This document shows positions 34,500 to 43,572 of a stretch of DNA of 64,000 bases, piece by piece. A model generated the notes under the pieces. That model worked only from the letters and a program-made list of their open reading frames with translations. It was not told the DNA's origin and did no database searches. The stretch lies in contig NZ_JACJTU010000020.1 in NCBI RefSeq assembly GCF_014698835.1, positions 87,058-151,057 of the forward strand, given 5' to 3'. This stretch comes from Nostoc paludosum FACHB-159. Lineage in GTDB: Bacteria > Cyanobacteriota > Cyanobacteriia > Cyanobacteriales > Nostocaceae. The translations under genes and the position numbers were made by a program. Position 1 is the first letter of the stretch. Every line of letters starts with the position of its first letter.

Positions 34500-35051
34500 C
34501 CGAAAACGAAAAGGATACAAGCCCCTCTCTTACGAAGTTCTGATGCCTGCGGCGGGCTGCGCCAACGGCGGAAACCGCCGCTCAAACTTCGCGCTAAATT
34601 TATTTATGGAGATCGTTAATTTTGAATTTTGAATTTTGAATTCGGAGCGTACCCCTACGGGGAAGCAAGCTACGCGTAGCGTCTCGTAGAGAAGCGACGT
34701 GACTCATTTTTGGATTTTAGATTGCCCAATTGAATCATTTATTTGTTGGAGTTATCTTAATTCAATCCCAAATCCAAAATTTAAAATCTCAAATTCGCAA
34801 TCCGAGGGTTGCCCTTCTCACAAATTAAATAAAATTGCTATATATCTTTTGGCTTAAATTCCTTAGCTACCCTCGCAAAACTAAGCATATAAGCAAAAAT
34901 CATAATTAAGAAGTTAGTAATATTTCACAATTTTTAATTCTTTCTGTGCCTTTTGATAGATTGTATTTTTTATCTGAAAAATCGATACTCATCACACTAG
35001 CGGATGCCTACTGTTCAAGTCGGTATTGTTTAGTTATAAACGGTACGTCAG
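34500..35051. repeat. Repeat-rich intergenic region
   Basis: Holds a palindrome around 34527-34595 (GAAGTTCTGATGC, GGCTGCGCCAACGGCGG and CCGCCGCTC, AACTTCGCG), TTTGAATTTTGAATTTTGAA near 34621, a GCAAGCTACGCGTAGCG repeat near 34664-34680 and ATCCCAAATCCAAAATTTAA near 34766. These are typical cyanobacterial dispersed repeats. The AATCCAAAATCC type also occurs inside the kinase gene at about 47030. No gene seen. AT-rich DNA after 34840 probably holds the promoter of the following response regulator. Confidence 0.7.
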
Positions 35052-35603
35052 ATGCTAAATGTTAATTTAATTTACAGTGAAAAGGTTCAAGCAGAAAGTC
35101 TTGGAGAAGAATTTAATCCAACTTTCACCACCAAGTTACCGCTTTTAGTCACAAATGAACAGCTTGGGTATAAGGAAGATGAGTCTTTTATTTCTGACCC
35201 TGATACCCCATTTCCCAGTGAGACTCAAGTTTTGGTGGTGGATGATGAACCTGATATTCGTGATTTAGTAACCTTTATTCTGCAAGATTACGGTGTAGAA
35301 GTAACCGCCGTTGCATCAGCACAAGAAGCATTACAAGCACTGTCTGAGTCGATACCGGATGTTTTGATCAGTGATATTGGAATGCCAAAAACAGATGGTT
35401 ATATGCTGATGCGTGAAGTGAGAAAGCGATCGCCTCAAGAAGGCGGACACGTACCAGCGATCGCTCTGACGGCTTATGCTGGGGAAATCAATCAACAGCA
35501 AGCACTAGAAGCAGGATTTCAACTGCATATTCCCAAACCAATAGATCCAGATGAATTAGTCGAGGCGATCGTTGGTTTGATGACTCAATCTGATACTAAG
35601 TAA
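35052..35603 (+). CDS. Single-domain response regulator with N-terminal extension
   Basis: A 183-residue protein with a roughly 55-residue leader of no recognised fold and a CheY-like receiver (56-178). The acidic pair is in VVDDEPD, the phosphoacceptor Asp in LISDIGMPKTDG, and the Thr and Lys sites are in ALTAYAG and IPKPIDPDEL. The receiver is strikingly similar to the C-terminal receiver of the hybrid kinase at 46269 (shared LISDIGM, AIALTAY, AAGFQ/EAGFQ, LPKPIDP/IPKPIDP). That suggests it derives from such a hybrid kinase or is served by a kinase of that class. No DNA-binding domain is present, so output must be by protein interaction. Confidence 0.88.
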   Translation: MLNVNLIYSEKVQAESLGEEFNPTFTTKLPLLVTNEQLGYKEDESFISDPDTPFPSETQVLVVDDEPDIRDLVTFILQDYGVEVTAVASAQEALQALSESIPDVLISDIGMPKTDGYMLMREVRKRSPQEGGHVPAIALTAYAGEINQQQALEAGFQLHIPKPIDPDELVEAIVGLMTQSDTK

Positions 35604-35850
35604 CCTTCTGAAACACTGTCCCTAACTGATATATTAAAGGTATATATTTGATAGGAAAATTAACCTGCGTAAGATTTACTTAAGTAAATGTACTTGGAAT
35701 TTTGATTTTTCCAAAATCCTCTGTTTATTTTAAGTGTTTTTACAGAAGATATTATTTAGCAAAACCATAATTATTTAAATAGTTAGATAAACAATTTATT
35801 AATTTATCTAAACATTTTTTTAAAAAACCTTTTCATAAATTGAAAAAGCA

Positions 35851-36015
35851 ATGAATAACTGTCCATGCTGTTCTCATCAGCTTTTGCGCCATATCCGGCG
35901 TCAAGAAATTTACTATTTTTGTCGGACATGCTGGCTAGAAATGCCAGTTTTAAAACAAACATACTATCCCAAAACTCAAGCTAATTTCATCGATAAAACC
36001 AAAGTTCTACTTTAA
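35851..36015 (+). CDS. Small zinc-ribbon-like protein
   Basis: A 54-residue frame starting MNNCPCCSHQLLRHIRRQEI with YYFCRTCWLEMP after it. The CPCC and CRTC knuckles about 20 residues apart form a plausible four-cysteine zinc ribbon. The basic tail (KTQANFIDKTKVLL) is short. Similar tiny proteins occur in filamentous cyanobacteria. A hairpin 30 bp downstream (36044-36075) fits an independent transcript. The function is unknown; nucleic-acid or protein binding is a guess. Confidence 0.7.
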   Translation: MNNCPCCSHQLLRHIRRQEIYYFCRTCWLEMPVLKQTYYPKTQANFIDKTKVLL

Positions 36016-36043
36016 AAGAAAATTCAAAATTCTAGTAGCCAGT

Positions 36044-36075
36044 AGGGTGCGTTAGCCATAGACATAACGCACCCT
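36044..36075. terminator. Hairpin with 11-bp stem
   Basis: AGGGTGCGTTA (36044-36054) pairs exactly with TAACGCACCCT (36065-36075) over a 10-base loop. It is placed just after the zinc-ribbon gene and could act as a terminator. The TAACGCACCCT string is also a widely dispersed cyanobacterial repeat, so the role is uncertain. Confidence 0.5.
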
Positions 36076-36105
36076 TCTTAAGGATTAAGTGCTGACAACT
36101 TTATT

Positions 36106-36360
36106 AGACCTCTTGCAAAAGTGTTTTTTGCACTCTTGTGGGAAAAGGGATACATGTTAAAGGGGAAAGGAAAATACCAAACCTTTCCCCCTTTCCCCCA
36201 ATACGGTTCGGTTAAGATCCCCCCGCCTACAGCGACCCCCTTTTTAAGGGGGTAAAAGAGGGTTATAAGCCCCCCTTTTTAAGGGGGTTGGGGGGATCTT
36301 CGAGGAATAAACACGTTAACCGAACCGTATTGCCCTTTCCCCGACTTCTGCAAGAAGTTT
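36106..36360. mobile_element. Nested MITE-like elements
   Basis: The outer element is bounded by AGACCTCTTGCAAAAGT (36106-36122) and, inverted, ACTTCTGCAAGAAGTTT (36344-36360), matching at 14 of 17 positions. These ends resemble the insertion sequence ends at 28515 and 29612. Inside lies a second element with perfect 16-bp inverted repeats, AATACGGTTCGGTTAA at 36200-36215 and its complement at 36316-36331. Its core has palindromic CCCCCTTTTTAAGGGGG units. CCCTTTCCCC flanks the inner element on both sides, a possible target duplication. No coding capacity. Confidence 0.65.
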
Positions 36361-36432
36361 ATTTTTTACTTCTTGATAAAGATCGTCCAGATCGGCATTT
36401 TGGCTCAATACCTAAATAGTTTTGCTTGTCAT

Positions 36433-36591
36433 TCAAGCATGAGGTAACAGAGCTACAATCAAAACTCCCAAAATTCCCAGGAAAAATCCGACTACAAGCC
36501 AAAGTGTTGGATTTCTACCTTTCTTTTCAGCAATTTGCATACAAACAAAACCCATAGCTGCCCAGAGAATCAGCCAAATAATTGCTTGCAT
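36433..36591 (-). CDS. Small two-span membrane protein
   Basis: A 52-residue frame from ATG at 36591, preceded by AGGAG seven bases upstream. The first hydrophobic helix is IIWLILWAAMGFVCMQIA, followed by a polar loop (EKKGRNPTL) and a second helix (WLVVGFFLGILGVLIVALLP). It has the hairpin shape of small cyanobacterial membrane proteins of unknown function. It lies 63 bp downstream of the third dynamin-like gene on the same strand and could be the last gene of that operon, which would fit a membrane-acting system, but this is inference. Confidence 0.65.
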   Translation of the reverse strand: MQAIIWLILWAAMGFVCMQIAEKKGRNPTLWLVVGFFLGILGVLIVALLPHA

Positions 36592-36654
36592 AAAGCTCAC
36601 TCCTAATTTAATTGATTGAAACTAATTTTTCGTGAATACAATTTGCTGGCTACA

Positions 36655-38649
36655 CTAACTAGGCATTGCAATTTCAACAATCAGAGTATCTAACTCACTG
36701 TCAATTACATCTATTTCTCTTCTGAGAGAATCTAGTTCTCGCAGCTTTTGATCGACATTTACTTGACCCTTCTGCTTCTCAGAGACAATTGAATTGACCT
36801 GATCGCTAACACTCTGAATCTCTTTTCCTAGTCCTTGATTTACAGCTTCCTGAATCTCACGTAATTTGACTAAAACTGCATCAGCCACTTCATTACCACG
36901 CTGTTGAGCCGAATCACGAAGCGAAGCAGCAAACCTTTTACTTACCTCTTCCTTGACTTTATTAGTAGTAGCGTTAGAGGTTATGAACGTTTGAACTACA
37001 CCTCCTCCAGCCATAATCGGAATTAAAACCCAAGGATTCAGTCCCACCAAAAAAACTGTTCCGATACCAAGAGCTAATTGTGGAATAATACTCTTGAGCA
37101 TTTCCTGATAGCCAAGGGTAGCACCTATAGCAGCCATACCCCCACCCAAGAAAACACCTCCCAGAACTAACCCCCCAGCAGCAGATAATACACGTTCCAG
37201 GGCACCAACCTGTCGAGGTCCTACATCATCCGTAGTTACAGAGCCACCTGAAACCTCAAACTTTATACCATCAATTTTGTCGATAAAACTCTCTGCTCGC
37301 TCATCTAATTCCTGGAAAAGATTTTCTAAACGTTGACTAACAATTGGTTGTAGTTTGTCACGTTGCCATTCCACAAATTCAGCTTCAACTTGACTAGAAA
37401 GGTAAGTAACGACTTCTTGAACCAATCTTTCGACTTGTGGTTTTGCACCCTCCAAAGACATCAAGTTGACAGAAGTTTTAGTTTCGAGTTTTTTAATCCA
37501 TTCATTAACTTTCTCCGGCAAGGTGCGGTAAAAACTGCATCCTTCTGTACTCACAGTTATTCTGATATCATCACAAAAATTACTAATACGTCTGACTATT
37601 TGGTCTTGTTCTGCTTTTAGACGATGTAAAGGCTCTTTAGCACCTTCAAGTCTTGCTTCCAAAGTCTTCAAATCAGTCTTCAACATAGAATCTCGTTCAG
37701 GGATAGTTCGTCGTGCTGCATAAATGGCAGCTTGCACTTCCCGTGCAGGACGAAGGATTTTAATTTTTCCCCTTTCGTTAGCTAAAAACTTTTCTAATTC
37801 TTGCTCAACTTGCAACATCCCAGATTTTGTAATTCGTTCTTCGTCATTATCAATCCGCCCTTCTAAAGCATCAAGGGCACTGATGAAAAAGACTCGTTCC
37901 GAACCACGTTTAGTTCTAGGAGCTAACCGAGAAATGCCATATTGCTTAACATCTTCCCGTTCCTTAGCTCGAATCATATTAAAGCGGTTGCAGATGAAGA
38001 AAATATCTTCATGTCCTGTGGGTTTGAGGATATTGTCAATGACATCTAATTCTGACTTGGAAGCTAATGCTTCACAAGAGAGTACGAACAAAATAGCATC
38101 AACACGAGACAAATAGTCCATAGTGACTTTTTGACGAATGTCATGCTCATTCAACCCTGGAGAATCAATAATTTCTACTCCATTTTCACAAAGCTTTAAT
38201 GGCCAAAAAAGTTCCACTTTATCGTAACGATTTCCATGCACTTCACTAACACCATCTTGAATCACAACGTACTCCTCAAGTTGATCTACTGAAACTTCTT
38301 GAGGCGGCAAATTTTGACTATCTTCTGTCTTTGCGTGATGAAGTAAAACTCGTCGCGGTTCTCCCCATTTGACTTCGTTGATAATGGCAGTACAAGGTCT
38401 AGCATAAGCTGGTAAAATTTCATCGCCGAGCATAGCATTGATAAAAGTACTCTTACCACGCTTAAATTCACCAATTACCAGCACCTTAAAACTGTCTGAC
38501 TTAACTAAACTCTCTAATTGCTTGACTGTATTTTCTGAGTCAGTCATATCTAAAGCATGTAGTACTCCCTGAAGTTCACGAATGAGCGATACAAGAGTAT
38601 TGCGCTTTTCTTTAAATGCTTCGTATTGTTGATAAATAGCTTGAGTCAT
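36655..38649 (-). CDS. Dynamin-like GTPase, third gene of the trio
   Basis: A 664-residue bacterial dynamin-like protein. GTPase motifs: G1 GEFKRGKST (60-68), G2 Thr in RPCTAI, G3 DSPG (162-165), and at the G4 position ICNRFNMI, where NRFN departs from (T/N)KxD. Long helical regions follow (KTDLKTLEARLEGAKEPLHR and onward). Then two hydrophobic stretches (AAGGLVLGGVFLGGGMAAIG, and ALGIGTVFLVGLNPWVLIPI) match the membrane-inserting paddle of BDLP-type proteins, and a coiled C-terminal arm closes the stalk. The family reshapes or tethers membranes on GTP turnover. It is 20 bp downstream of the second dynamin gene, so certainly an operon. Confidence 0.9.
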   Translation of the reverse strand: MTQAIYQQYEAFKEKRNTLVSLIRELQGVLHALDMTDSENTVKQLESLVKSDSFKVLVIGEFKRGKSTFINAMLGDEILPAYARPCTAIINEVKWGEPRRVLLHHAKTEDSQNLPPQEVSVDQLEEYVVIQDGVSEVHGNRYDKVELFWPLKLCENGVEIIDSPGLNEHDIRQKVTMDYLSRVDAILFVLSCEALASKSELDVIDNILKPTGHEDIFFICNRFNMIRAKEREDVKQYGISRLAPRTKRGSERVFFISALDALEGRIDNDEERITKSGMLQVEQELEKFLANERGKIKILRPAREVQAAIYAARRTIPERDSMLKTDLKTLEARLEGAKEPLHRLKAEQDQIVRRISNFCDDIRITVSTEGCSFYRTLPEKVNEWIKKLETKTSVNLMSLEGAKPQVERLVQEVVTYLSSQVEAEFVEWQRDKLQPIVSQRLENLFQELDERAESFIDKIDGIKFEVSGGSVTTDDVGPRQVGALERVLSAAGGLVLGGVFLGGGMAAIGATLGYQEMLKSIIPQLALGIGTVFLVGLNPWVLIPIMAGGGVVQTFITSNATTNKVKEEVSKRFAASLRDSAQQRGNEVADAVLVKLREIQEAVNQGLGKEIQSVSDQVNSIVSEKQKGQVNVDQKLRELDSLRREIDVIDSELDTLIVEIAMPS

Positions 38650-38669
38650 AATCTTCCTTGATGAATAAT

Positions 38670-40754
38670 TTAGTGAGATAGAACCGTATGAATTTCTTCC
38701 TTGAGAACAGATGCTTGCTCAAGCAACTGAGTGTAGGGAGTTATGTCTTGTGTATCAGCACTTTTTCTTAAAGTTGACTCCCAAGCAGATTGCCAAACTT
38801 TTTGCTCTTTTCTCATCTCTTCTATCAATTGGTTGTAAAGTTCTCTCAGACGCTCCGATAAGCGATTACTGTAATCATCAGTTATTCGCTCGATATTGAG
38901 TATTAATTCTTCTGACAAACGTCGTCTTTGTTCATCTGTTTTATCATTAATGAACTGATCGCTGAGAACCCACGCGACAGTGCTGATTACTGCTCCGGCA
39001 GGCCCTCCAAAAATAAAGCCACAGATTGTAGTTGCACTGCTGGCTAGTCCTGTGAGCAGGGCGTAATGGCGTATATCTGTCAGTTCTAATTGGCTCAAAT
39101 TCACATCGACGTTCAAAGTCGATGACGAATTTGAAAAATTGCGAACAAATTGTCTAGAAAAATTTTGAGTAACTTGATTCTGCATCCATTCAAAATCATG
39201 AGAAAGTTCATTGAGAATTTCTTGACTTAATTGGTTTCCAAGAGCTAGCAGTTCACGTCGTAGTTCAAAAGGTAAATCCCGCTCCCACCAATTTTTCAGG
39301 TCTTTGGCTTTCTTTAATTCAAAAGAGTAAATTTCAATTAATTCCTGTTTTGCTTGCAGAACTTTCTGTCTTAATGTTTGGACATGTTGCAGCCGACGCT
39401 GATCTAAATTTAAGCGAATATCTTCCCAATAAAGCTCTGTATTTTCTCTTTCTTGTTGTGCCTGACGCAGAGCCTGTTCTTTTTCTAGAGTACTCATCTG
39501 AACAGACTTAATTGCTGCTTGACTCAGATCGACCATCTGATTGAGATAATCCACTAACTGTCCTGCTACTTTTCTACTGCGCCAGATTCTACGTTCTCCT
39601 TTCTCTACCATTGATTCAATTTTGGTTCTGACTCTTGCGAGTGTATCAACCTCAGATACATCATCATTTAACGGATGTATTGGAATAATTGGAACTTTCT
39701 CTGAAACCTCCATGACACGCTCACGAATCACCTCAAGTAATTCCACTTTCTGGTTTGGAGCAACTGTATCAAGTTTTGAGACAGCTACGAGGACATTAGG
39801 AATATGGCGACCCATTACTTCCTGTTCTAAGAAAGTCGCTTCTGTGATACTAAAAGGCAGTGTTGCGCTCACTAAAATGACAGCAGCATCACACTGACTT
39901 AGTAGGTCACAAAGTAGAGCAGTACGACTACTGTTCAAATCTCCCGCTCCTGGTGTGTCTATTAATTCGACATCAATAGTTCGTAGCCAAGGATGATCTA
40001 AAGTCAAACGAACTTGAGTTAATTGTTTTTGGTTATCTTTAGTTTCTTCACTAGCTAGCAAATCATTCCAAGATGATTCCTCTATTGGTCTAACTACCCA
40101 TCCTTGGTCAGGAGTCCGAACTTCCATCTTTTCAGTAGCTCCTGCAACTATTGAAATTAAAGTGCCTGTTGTGGGTCTAGCTCCCATAGGAAGCAAATCG
40201 CGCCCTAGCAAGCGGTTAATTAAAGTACTTTTACCGCGACTAAATTCACCAACAAAAGCTAGCCGAAAACCAGGAAACTCCCATCGAACATCGAGTTCTG
40301 TTAATGCTGTAATTATTTCGCTACAGGATATAGTTTCAGCTAACTTCAAACAACTCTCAATCCAGGGTTCGATATGTTCGTCTACATTGGTGATGCTTTT
40401 GGAGGTCTGAGATGAAATTAATTGAGATGGTTCTTCTTTTGTAATATTGCTACTTTCCTCATTACCGCCTGATGTTTCAGAAACAAATGACTCCAACTCT
40501 ATAGCAGAGTTATTTGATTGTGGTGTGTTCAAATCTTGGTCGGATGAATGATTCATTGAATGAGGATGTGAATTTTCAAATTGAGAAATATTCTGTGTGG
40601 GATCTGCGTTCATGTTTATATCGTTTTCTGGAACTTCGGTTTTCAGACCAATGGGAAGCAAGTTTTCCTCAAAATTATCAAATTTATCTTGTTCAATATC
40701 TGTCAGAAAGTCAGAGGTTGTTTTCTGAAGTGTGGAAAAAATATCGTCAAACAT
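38670..40754 (-). CDS. Dynamin-like GTPase with long acidic N-terminus, second gene of the trio
   Basis: A 694-residue protein. The first 125 residues are acidic, Asn/Ser-rich and probably disordered, unlike its neighbours. GTPase motifs: GEFSRGKST (169-177), G2 ARPTTGT, G3 DTPG (266-269), G4 AVSKLD (SKLD 326-329). Extended helices follow (LEKEQALRQAQQERENTELY), then a short hydrophobic patch near 580 (YALLTGLASSATTICGFIFG) that is weaker than in the third protein, and a C-terminal arm. It sits between the other two dynamin genes with gaps of 20 bp on each side. Inference: the three products work together as a heteromer, with the disordered tail as a recruitment or regulatory element. Confidence 0.9.
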   Translation of the reverse strand: MFDDIFSTLQKTTSDFLTDIEQDKFDNFEENLLPIGLKTEVPENDINMNADPTQNISQFENSHPHSMNHSSDQDLNTPQSNNSAIELESFVSETSGGNEESSNITKEEPSQLISSQTSKSITNVDEHIEPWIESCLKLAETISCSEIITALTELDVRWEFPGFRLAFVGEFSRGKSTLINRLLGRDLLPMGARPTTGTLISIVAGATEKMEVRTPDQGWVVRPIEESSWNDLLASEETKDNQKQLTQVRLTLDHPWLRTIDVELIDTPGAGDLNSSRTALLCDLLSQCDAAVILVSATLPFSITEATFLEQEVMGRHIPNVLVAVSKLDTVAPNQKVELLEVIRERVMEVSEKVPIIPIHPLNDDVSEVDTLARVRTKIESMVEKGERRIWRSRKVAGQLVDYLNQMVDLSQAAIKSVQMSTLEKEQALRQAQQERENTELYWEDIRLNLDQRRLQHVQTLRQKVLQAKQELIEIYSFELKKAKDLKNWWERDLPFELRRELLALGNQLSQEILNELSHDFEWMQNQVTQNFSRQFVRNFSNSSSTLNVDVNLSQLELTDIRHYALLTGLASSATTICGFIFGGPAGAVISTVAWVLSDQFINDKTDEQRRRLSEELILNIERITDDYSNRLSERLRELYNQLIEEMRKEQKVWQSAWESTLRKSADTQDITPYTQLLEQASVLKEEIHTVLSH

Positions 40755-40774
40755 AACTGTATTTTTTAGGTAAG

Positions 40775-42760
40775 TTAAACATTAATTGCTGCTATCTTTT
40801 GACGTTGATCGGCTAAACGTTTCTGCCGCCTTTCTATCTCAGCCAGATCTCTTTGAGTTAATTCCTGCAATTGAGTTAAACGCGCCAATTCAATTTTGTG
40901 TTGGCGTAGAATATCTTCAATGAGCGTCCTGTACTTTTCGATGTAAGAGTCAATTCGTTGTTTGAGAGAAGTTTCTAGGCTTTGAGTGTAAGTCATCGCC
41001 GCTTTGTCAGTTTGTGTTTTGACTGTATCAAAGTAGGAATTAAGTCCTGGAGTTAGCTGTTCCCAAAGCTTTTGTTTACGTTCATCTAAGGAGGGCATAA
41101 AAAACCGTGATGCCCACGATCCAACTGCTAGTCCTACAAGAGTCCCAAGACCTGGAACTGGTAGTAAGACACTACCTACTACTGCACCAGCCGCAGCTCC
41201 CAAACCCATTTTTGTACCATCACTGCTGTCGAGCTTTTGAGTGAGGGATTGAGCAGAAACAGCAATGTTAGAGGAGTTGACTTGAAAGTTGTAGCTGGCA
41301 TTACTAGTAGCTTCTACTCTTCCTCCAATAGATTGGAGACTACGATATGCTTCGGCAAATTTCTGATCAAAAATTTTGCCTACAACGATCGCATCTTCGG
41401 CCAGCTTTTGTGTTAAAGGTTGTAAGTCTTTCTGAAGCTGATCTTGATCCTCCTTCAGAAGCTTTTGAGCCTCAGACTGAAGAACCTGTTTGAGTGCATC
41501 CTCACTGGTGACACTAAATAACTGAGTACGTATTTTCTGGCTGGCGCTTTCTCGATGAGAATCTACACAACTGGCTGTTTTTGCTAGGTAACTGGAGATG
41601 GAGTTTCTCAGTTGCCTTTCACAAATGGCATATTGTTCTACGGTAAATTCAGGTAAATTCGGAATCATTTCTTGCTTGATTTTAACCTGACGGTTCTCAT
41701 ACTTTTGCCATTGCGATCGCAAGTGAATGTCAAGCTGCTCAAACAGTTGAGCCAGAAGACGCAGAAGGCTCTCAGCGATGCTCAAGGTTCGTTCTCGACT
41801 CAGACGAGCAATAATGATTTTTTCTAGTGCGGTGAAACGCTCATGCCAAACTTTTAAGTGTTCTGATACAGGTTCCTCTCCAGTCAGTATGTCTAATGCT
41901 ACTTGTGCTGAACACGAATGCAGCACAGGTGGAGAAATACCGAGTTGATTAACCAGTCGGGAGCGTAAATCTTGTAAGAGCGCACTCTGTTGTTGAGGCC
42001 TAATTGCATCCATGCGACTAACTACAAAAATGCATCGATGCAGGTATGGTTTGAGGGAGTTTGAGAGAAAGTCAGCTAAGGTCTGGGATAAAGGCACCGT
42101 TGCAGGCACAATAATGATTGCCAAGTCGGCTTCCTGCTGAACTACTCTTTGTGTAATAGCACCATGTTTCAGGTTTTCGGCATTAGTACCAGGGGTATCA
42201 ATAATTATGATTCCATTATTTAGGAAGGTGGCTGGATGCTCAATGGTAATATCGACAACATCTTTAGCCACTTCTTCCTCGGAGCTGATCATATGAACAA
42301 ATCGTTTGATATGTATCCCTTCAGAACTAGGAAGCCAAGGTAGATTCACAACTTCACTATTAGCTTGAGTTGTGACTACACCTGCACGAGAGCCAGAAAA
42401 ATGTACTTCTACTTTGAGATCGTTACCGTGAGTTATTTTCGTGGCTGCTGCTGTTGCAACTAGAGCAGACGTTTTCAGTAAGTCGTCTTTCAACAACGCG
42501 TTAATGAAGGTACTCTTGCCGCTAGAAAACTCACCAATCACTGCTAAGTATAAGTTAGGGTCTTGTTGTCGCTGCCTAATTCGGTCAATTTGCTGTTGGA
42601 GTTCAAACTGTAATGAGTTAGAAATTTCAGATCTTTGAACCACTTCCTGAATAAATTGCAGTTGTTCGTTACATCTGAGAAGAACCTCTATCTGCTCTGG
42701 TATTTCTTGGTCAGCCATTTTGCCTCGATCGCTTAATAAACTAATATCGTTTTTGGGCAT
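40775..42760 (-). CDS. Dynamin-like GTPase, first gene of the trio
   Basis: A 661-residue protein; an internal ATG (residue 15, MADQEIPEQ) is an alternative start. GTPase motifs: GEFSSGKST (76-84), G2 region VATAAATKI, G3 DTPG (188-191), G4 VVSRMD (RMD 249-251). Helical stalk segments follow. A glycine-rich hydrophobic hairpin at about 528-566 (LGAAAGAVVGSVLLPVPGLG) is a plausible membrane insert. A strongly charged coiled coil ends the protein (LTQRDLAEIERRQKRLADQR). It leads the operon, 20 bp ahead of the second gene, and faces a DUF697-type GTPase gene across an 810-bp AT-rich gap that must contain the promoter. Confidence 0.9.
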   Translation of the reverse strand: MPKNDISLLSDRGKMADQEIPEQIEVLLRCNEQLQFIQEVVQRSEISNSLQFELQQQIDRIRQRQQDPNLYLAVIGEFSSGKSTFINALLKDDLLKTSALVATAAATKITHGNDLKVEVHFSGSRAGVVTTQANSEVVNLPWLPSSEGIHIKRFVHMISSEEEVAKDVVDITIEHPATFLNNGIIIIDTPGTNAENLKHGAITQRVVQQEADLAIIIVPATVPLSQTLADFLSNSLKPYLHRCIFVVSRMDAIRPQQQSALLQDLRSRLVNQLGISPPVLHSCSAQVALDILTGEEPVSEHLKVWHERFTALEKIIIARLSRERTLSIAESLLRLLAQLFEQLDIHLRSQWQKYENRQVKIKQEMIPNLPEFTVEQYAICERQLRNSISSYLAKTASCVDSHRESASQKIRTQLFSVTSEDALKQVLQSEAQKLLKEDQDQLQKDLQPLTQKLAEDAIVVGKIFDQKFAEAYRSLQSIGGRVEATSNASYNFQVNSSNIAVSAQSLTQKLDSSDGTKMGLGAAAGAVVGSVLLPVPGLGTLVGLAVGSWASRFFMPSLDERKQKLWEQLTPGLNSYFDTVKTQTDKAAMTYTQSLETSLKQRIDSYIEKYRTLIEDILRQHKIELARLTQLQELTQRDLAEIERRQKRLADQRQKIAAINV

Positions 42761-43572
42761 CCACTATGCTAGTTTGTTGCATTATTATCCAGAACAAATT
42801 ACTGGTAAGTATTTCAATCATTATTAGTTGTTAATTTCAAATTAAACAGCTTAAACTCTTTAACAAAAACACCTGATAAATAATTAGCATCATATGTACT
42901 CAATACCCAGTTTTTGTTTTTGTCAACATATATAGCAATCCCATTTGATGTGTGAGAATTTTCCTGTTGACTGTCCTTTGTCATTGGTCATTTGTCCTTG
43001 GTTGTTTCTCATGAATGATTTAGGAGTGCTATATTTAGTGGACTAGCTCTCTAATACAAAAAAATTATCTTTTTAACAGGCAATAGGTAAGTATTTTTAA
43101 ATTTTATACTTAAAAATAATATTAAATTATTTTTACCATTGTTTTGCCAGTATATACTGATAAAGAGAAATTATTTAACATAATGTGCTTTTTTAACTAC
43201 ACAAATGCAATTTATCTTTTCCTATAAGCTTTATATTTATTTACATATCCGCGGTTAGGGATGATGTTAAGGAAGCTGTCACCAGATTTTAAGTTACCCC
43301 AAAGTCTTTTCTGGACTAGCTTTGAAAATTTTTAACCTAGAGTAAAATGCTGAAACCACCTGTTTTAAAATTTTAATTTTTGTACAAAAAATACAGGCTG
43401 ATTCTTAATAACGTTAGCGCTCTTTTATTACTCTCATTAGAGAATATTTAAAATCTGATTTCTCTGTGCTTGTTTGTAAACAAGGATTTTTTGACTGTAA
43501 ATTAACCCAAGCTGAACCAAATTTAACGTTAGGATAAATATAAACGGGATTTAAATTCTATCTACCGTTCTC
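42761..43572. other. Long AT-rich divergent promoter region
   Basis: About 810 bp without a gene lie between the dynamin operon and the DUF697 GTPase. A dispersed-repeat fragment is present near 42980-43005 (GTCATTGGTCATTTGTCC); otherwise the DNA is AT-rich without a recognisable operator. The length suggests regulated or multiple promoters in both directions. Confidence 0.5.

Noticed and set aside
36655..42760. Treating the dynamin trio as a simple tandem duplication
   Set aside because: The three proteins differ in N-terminus, G-motifs, paddle and C-terminal coil, so they are anciently diverged rather than recent copies.
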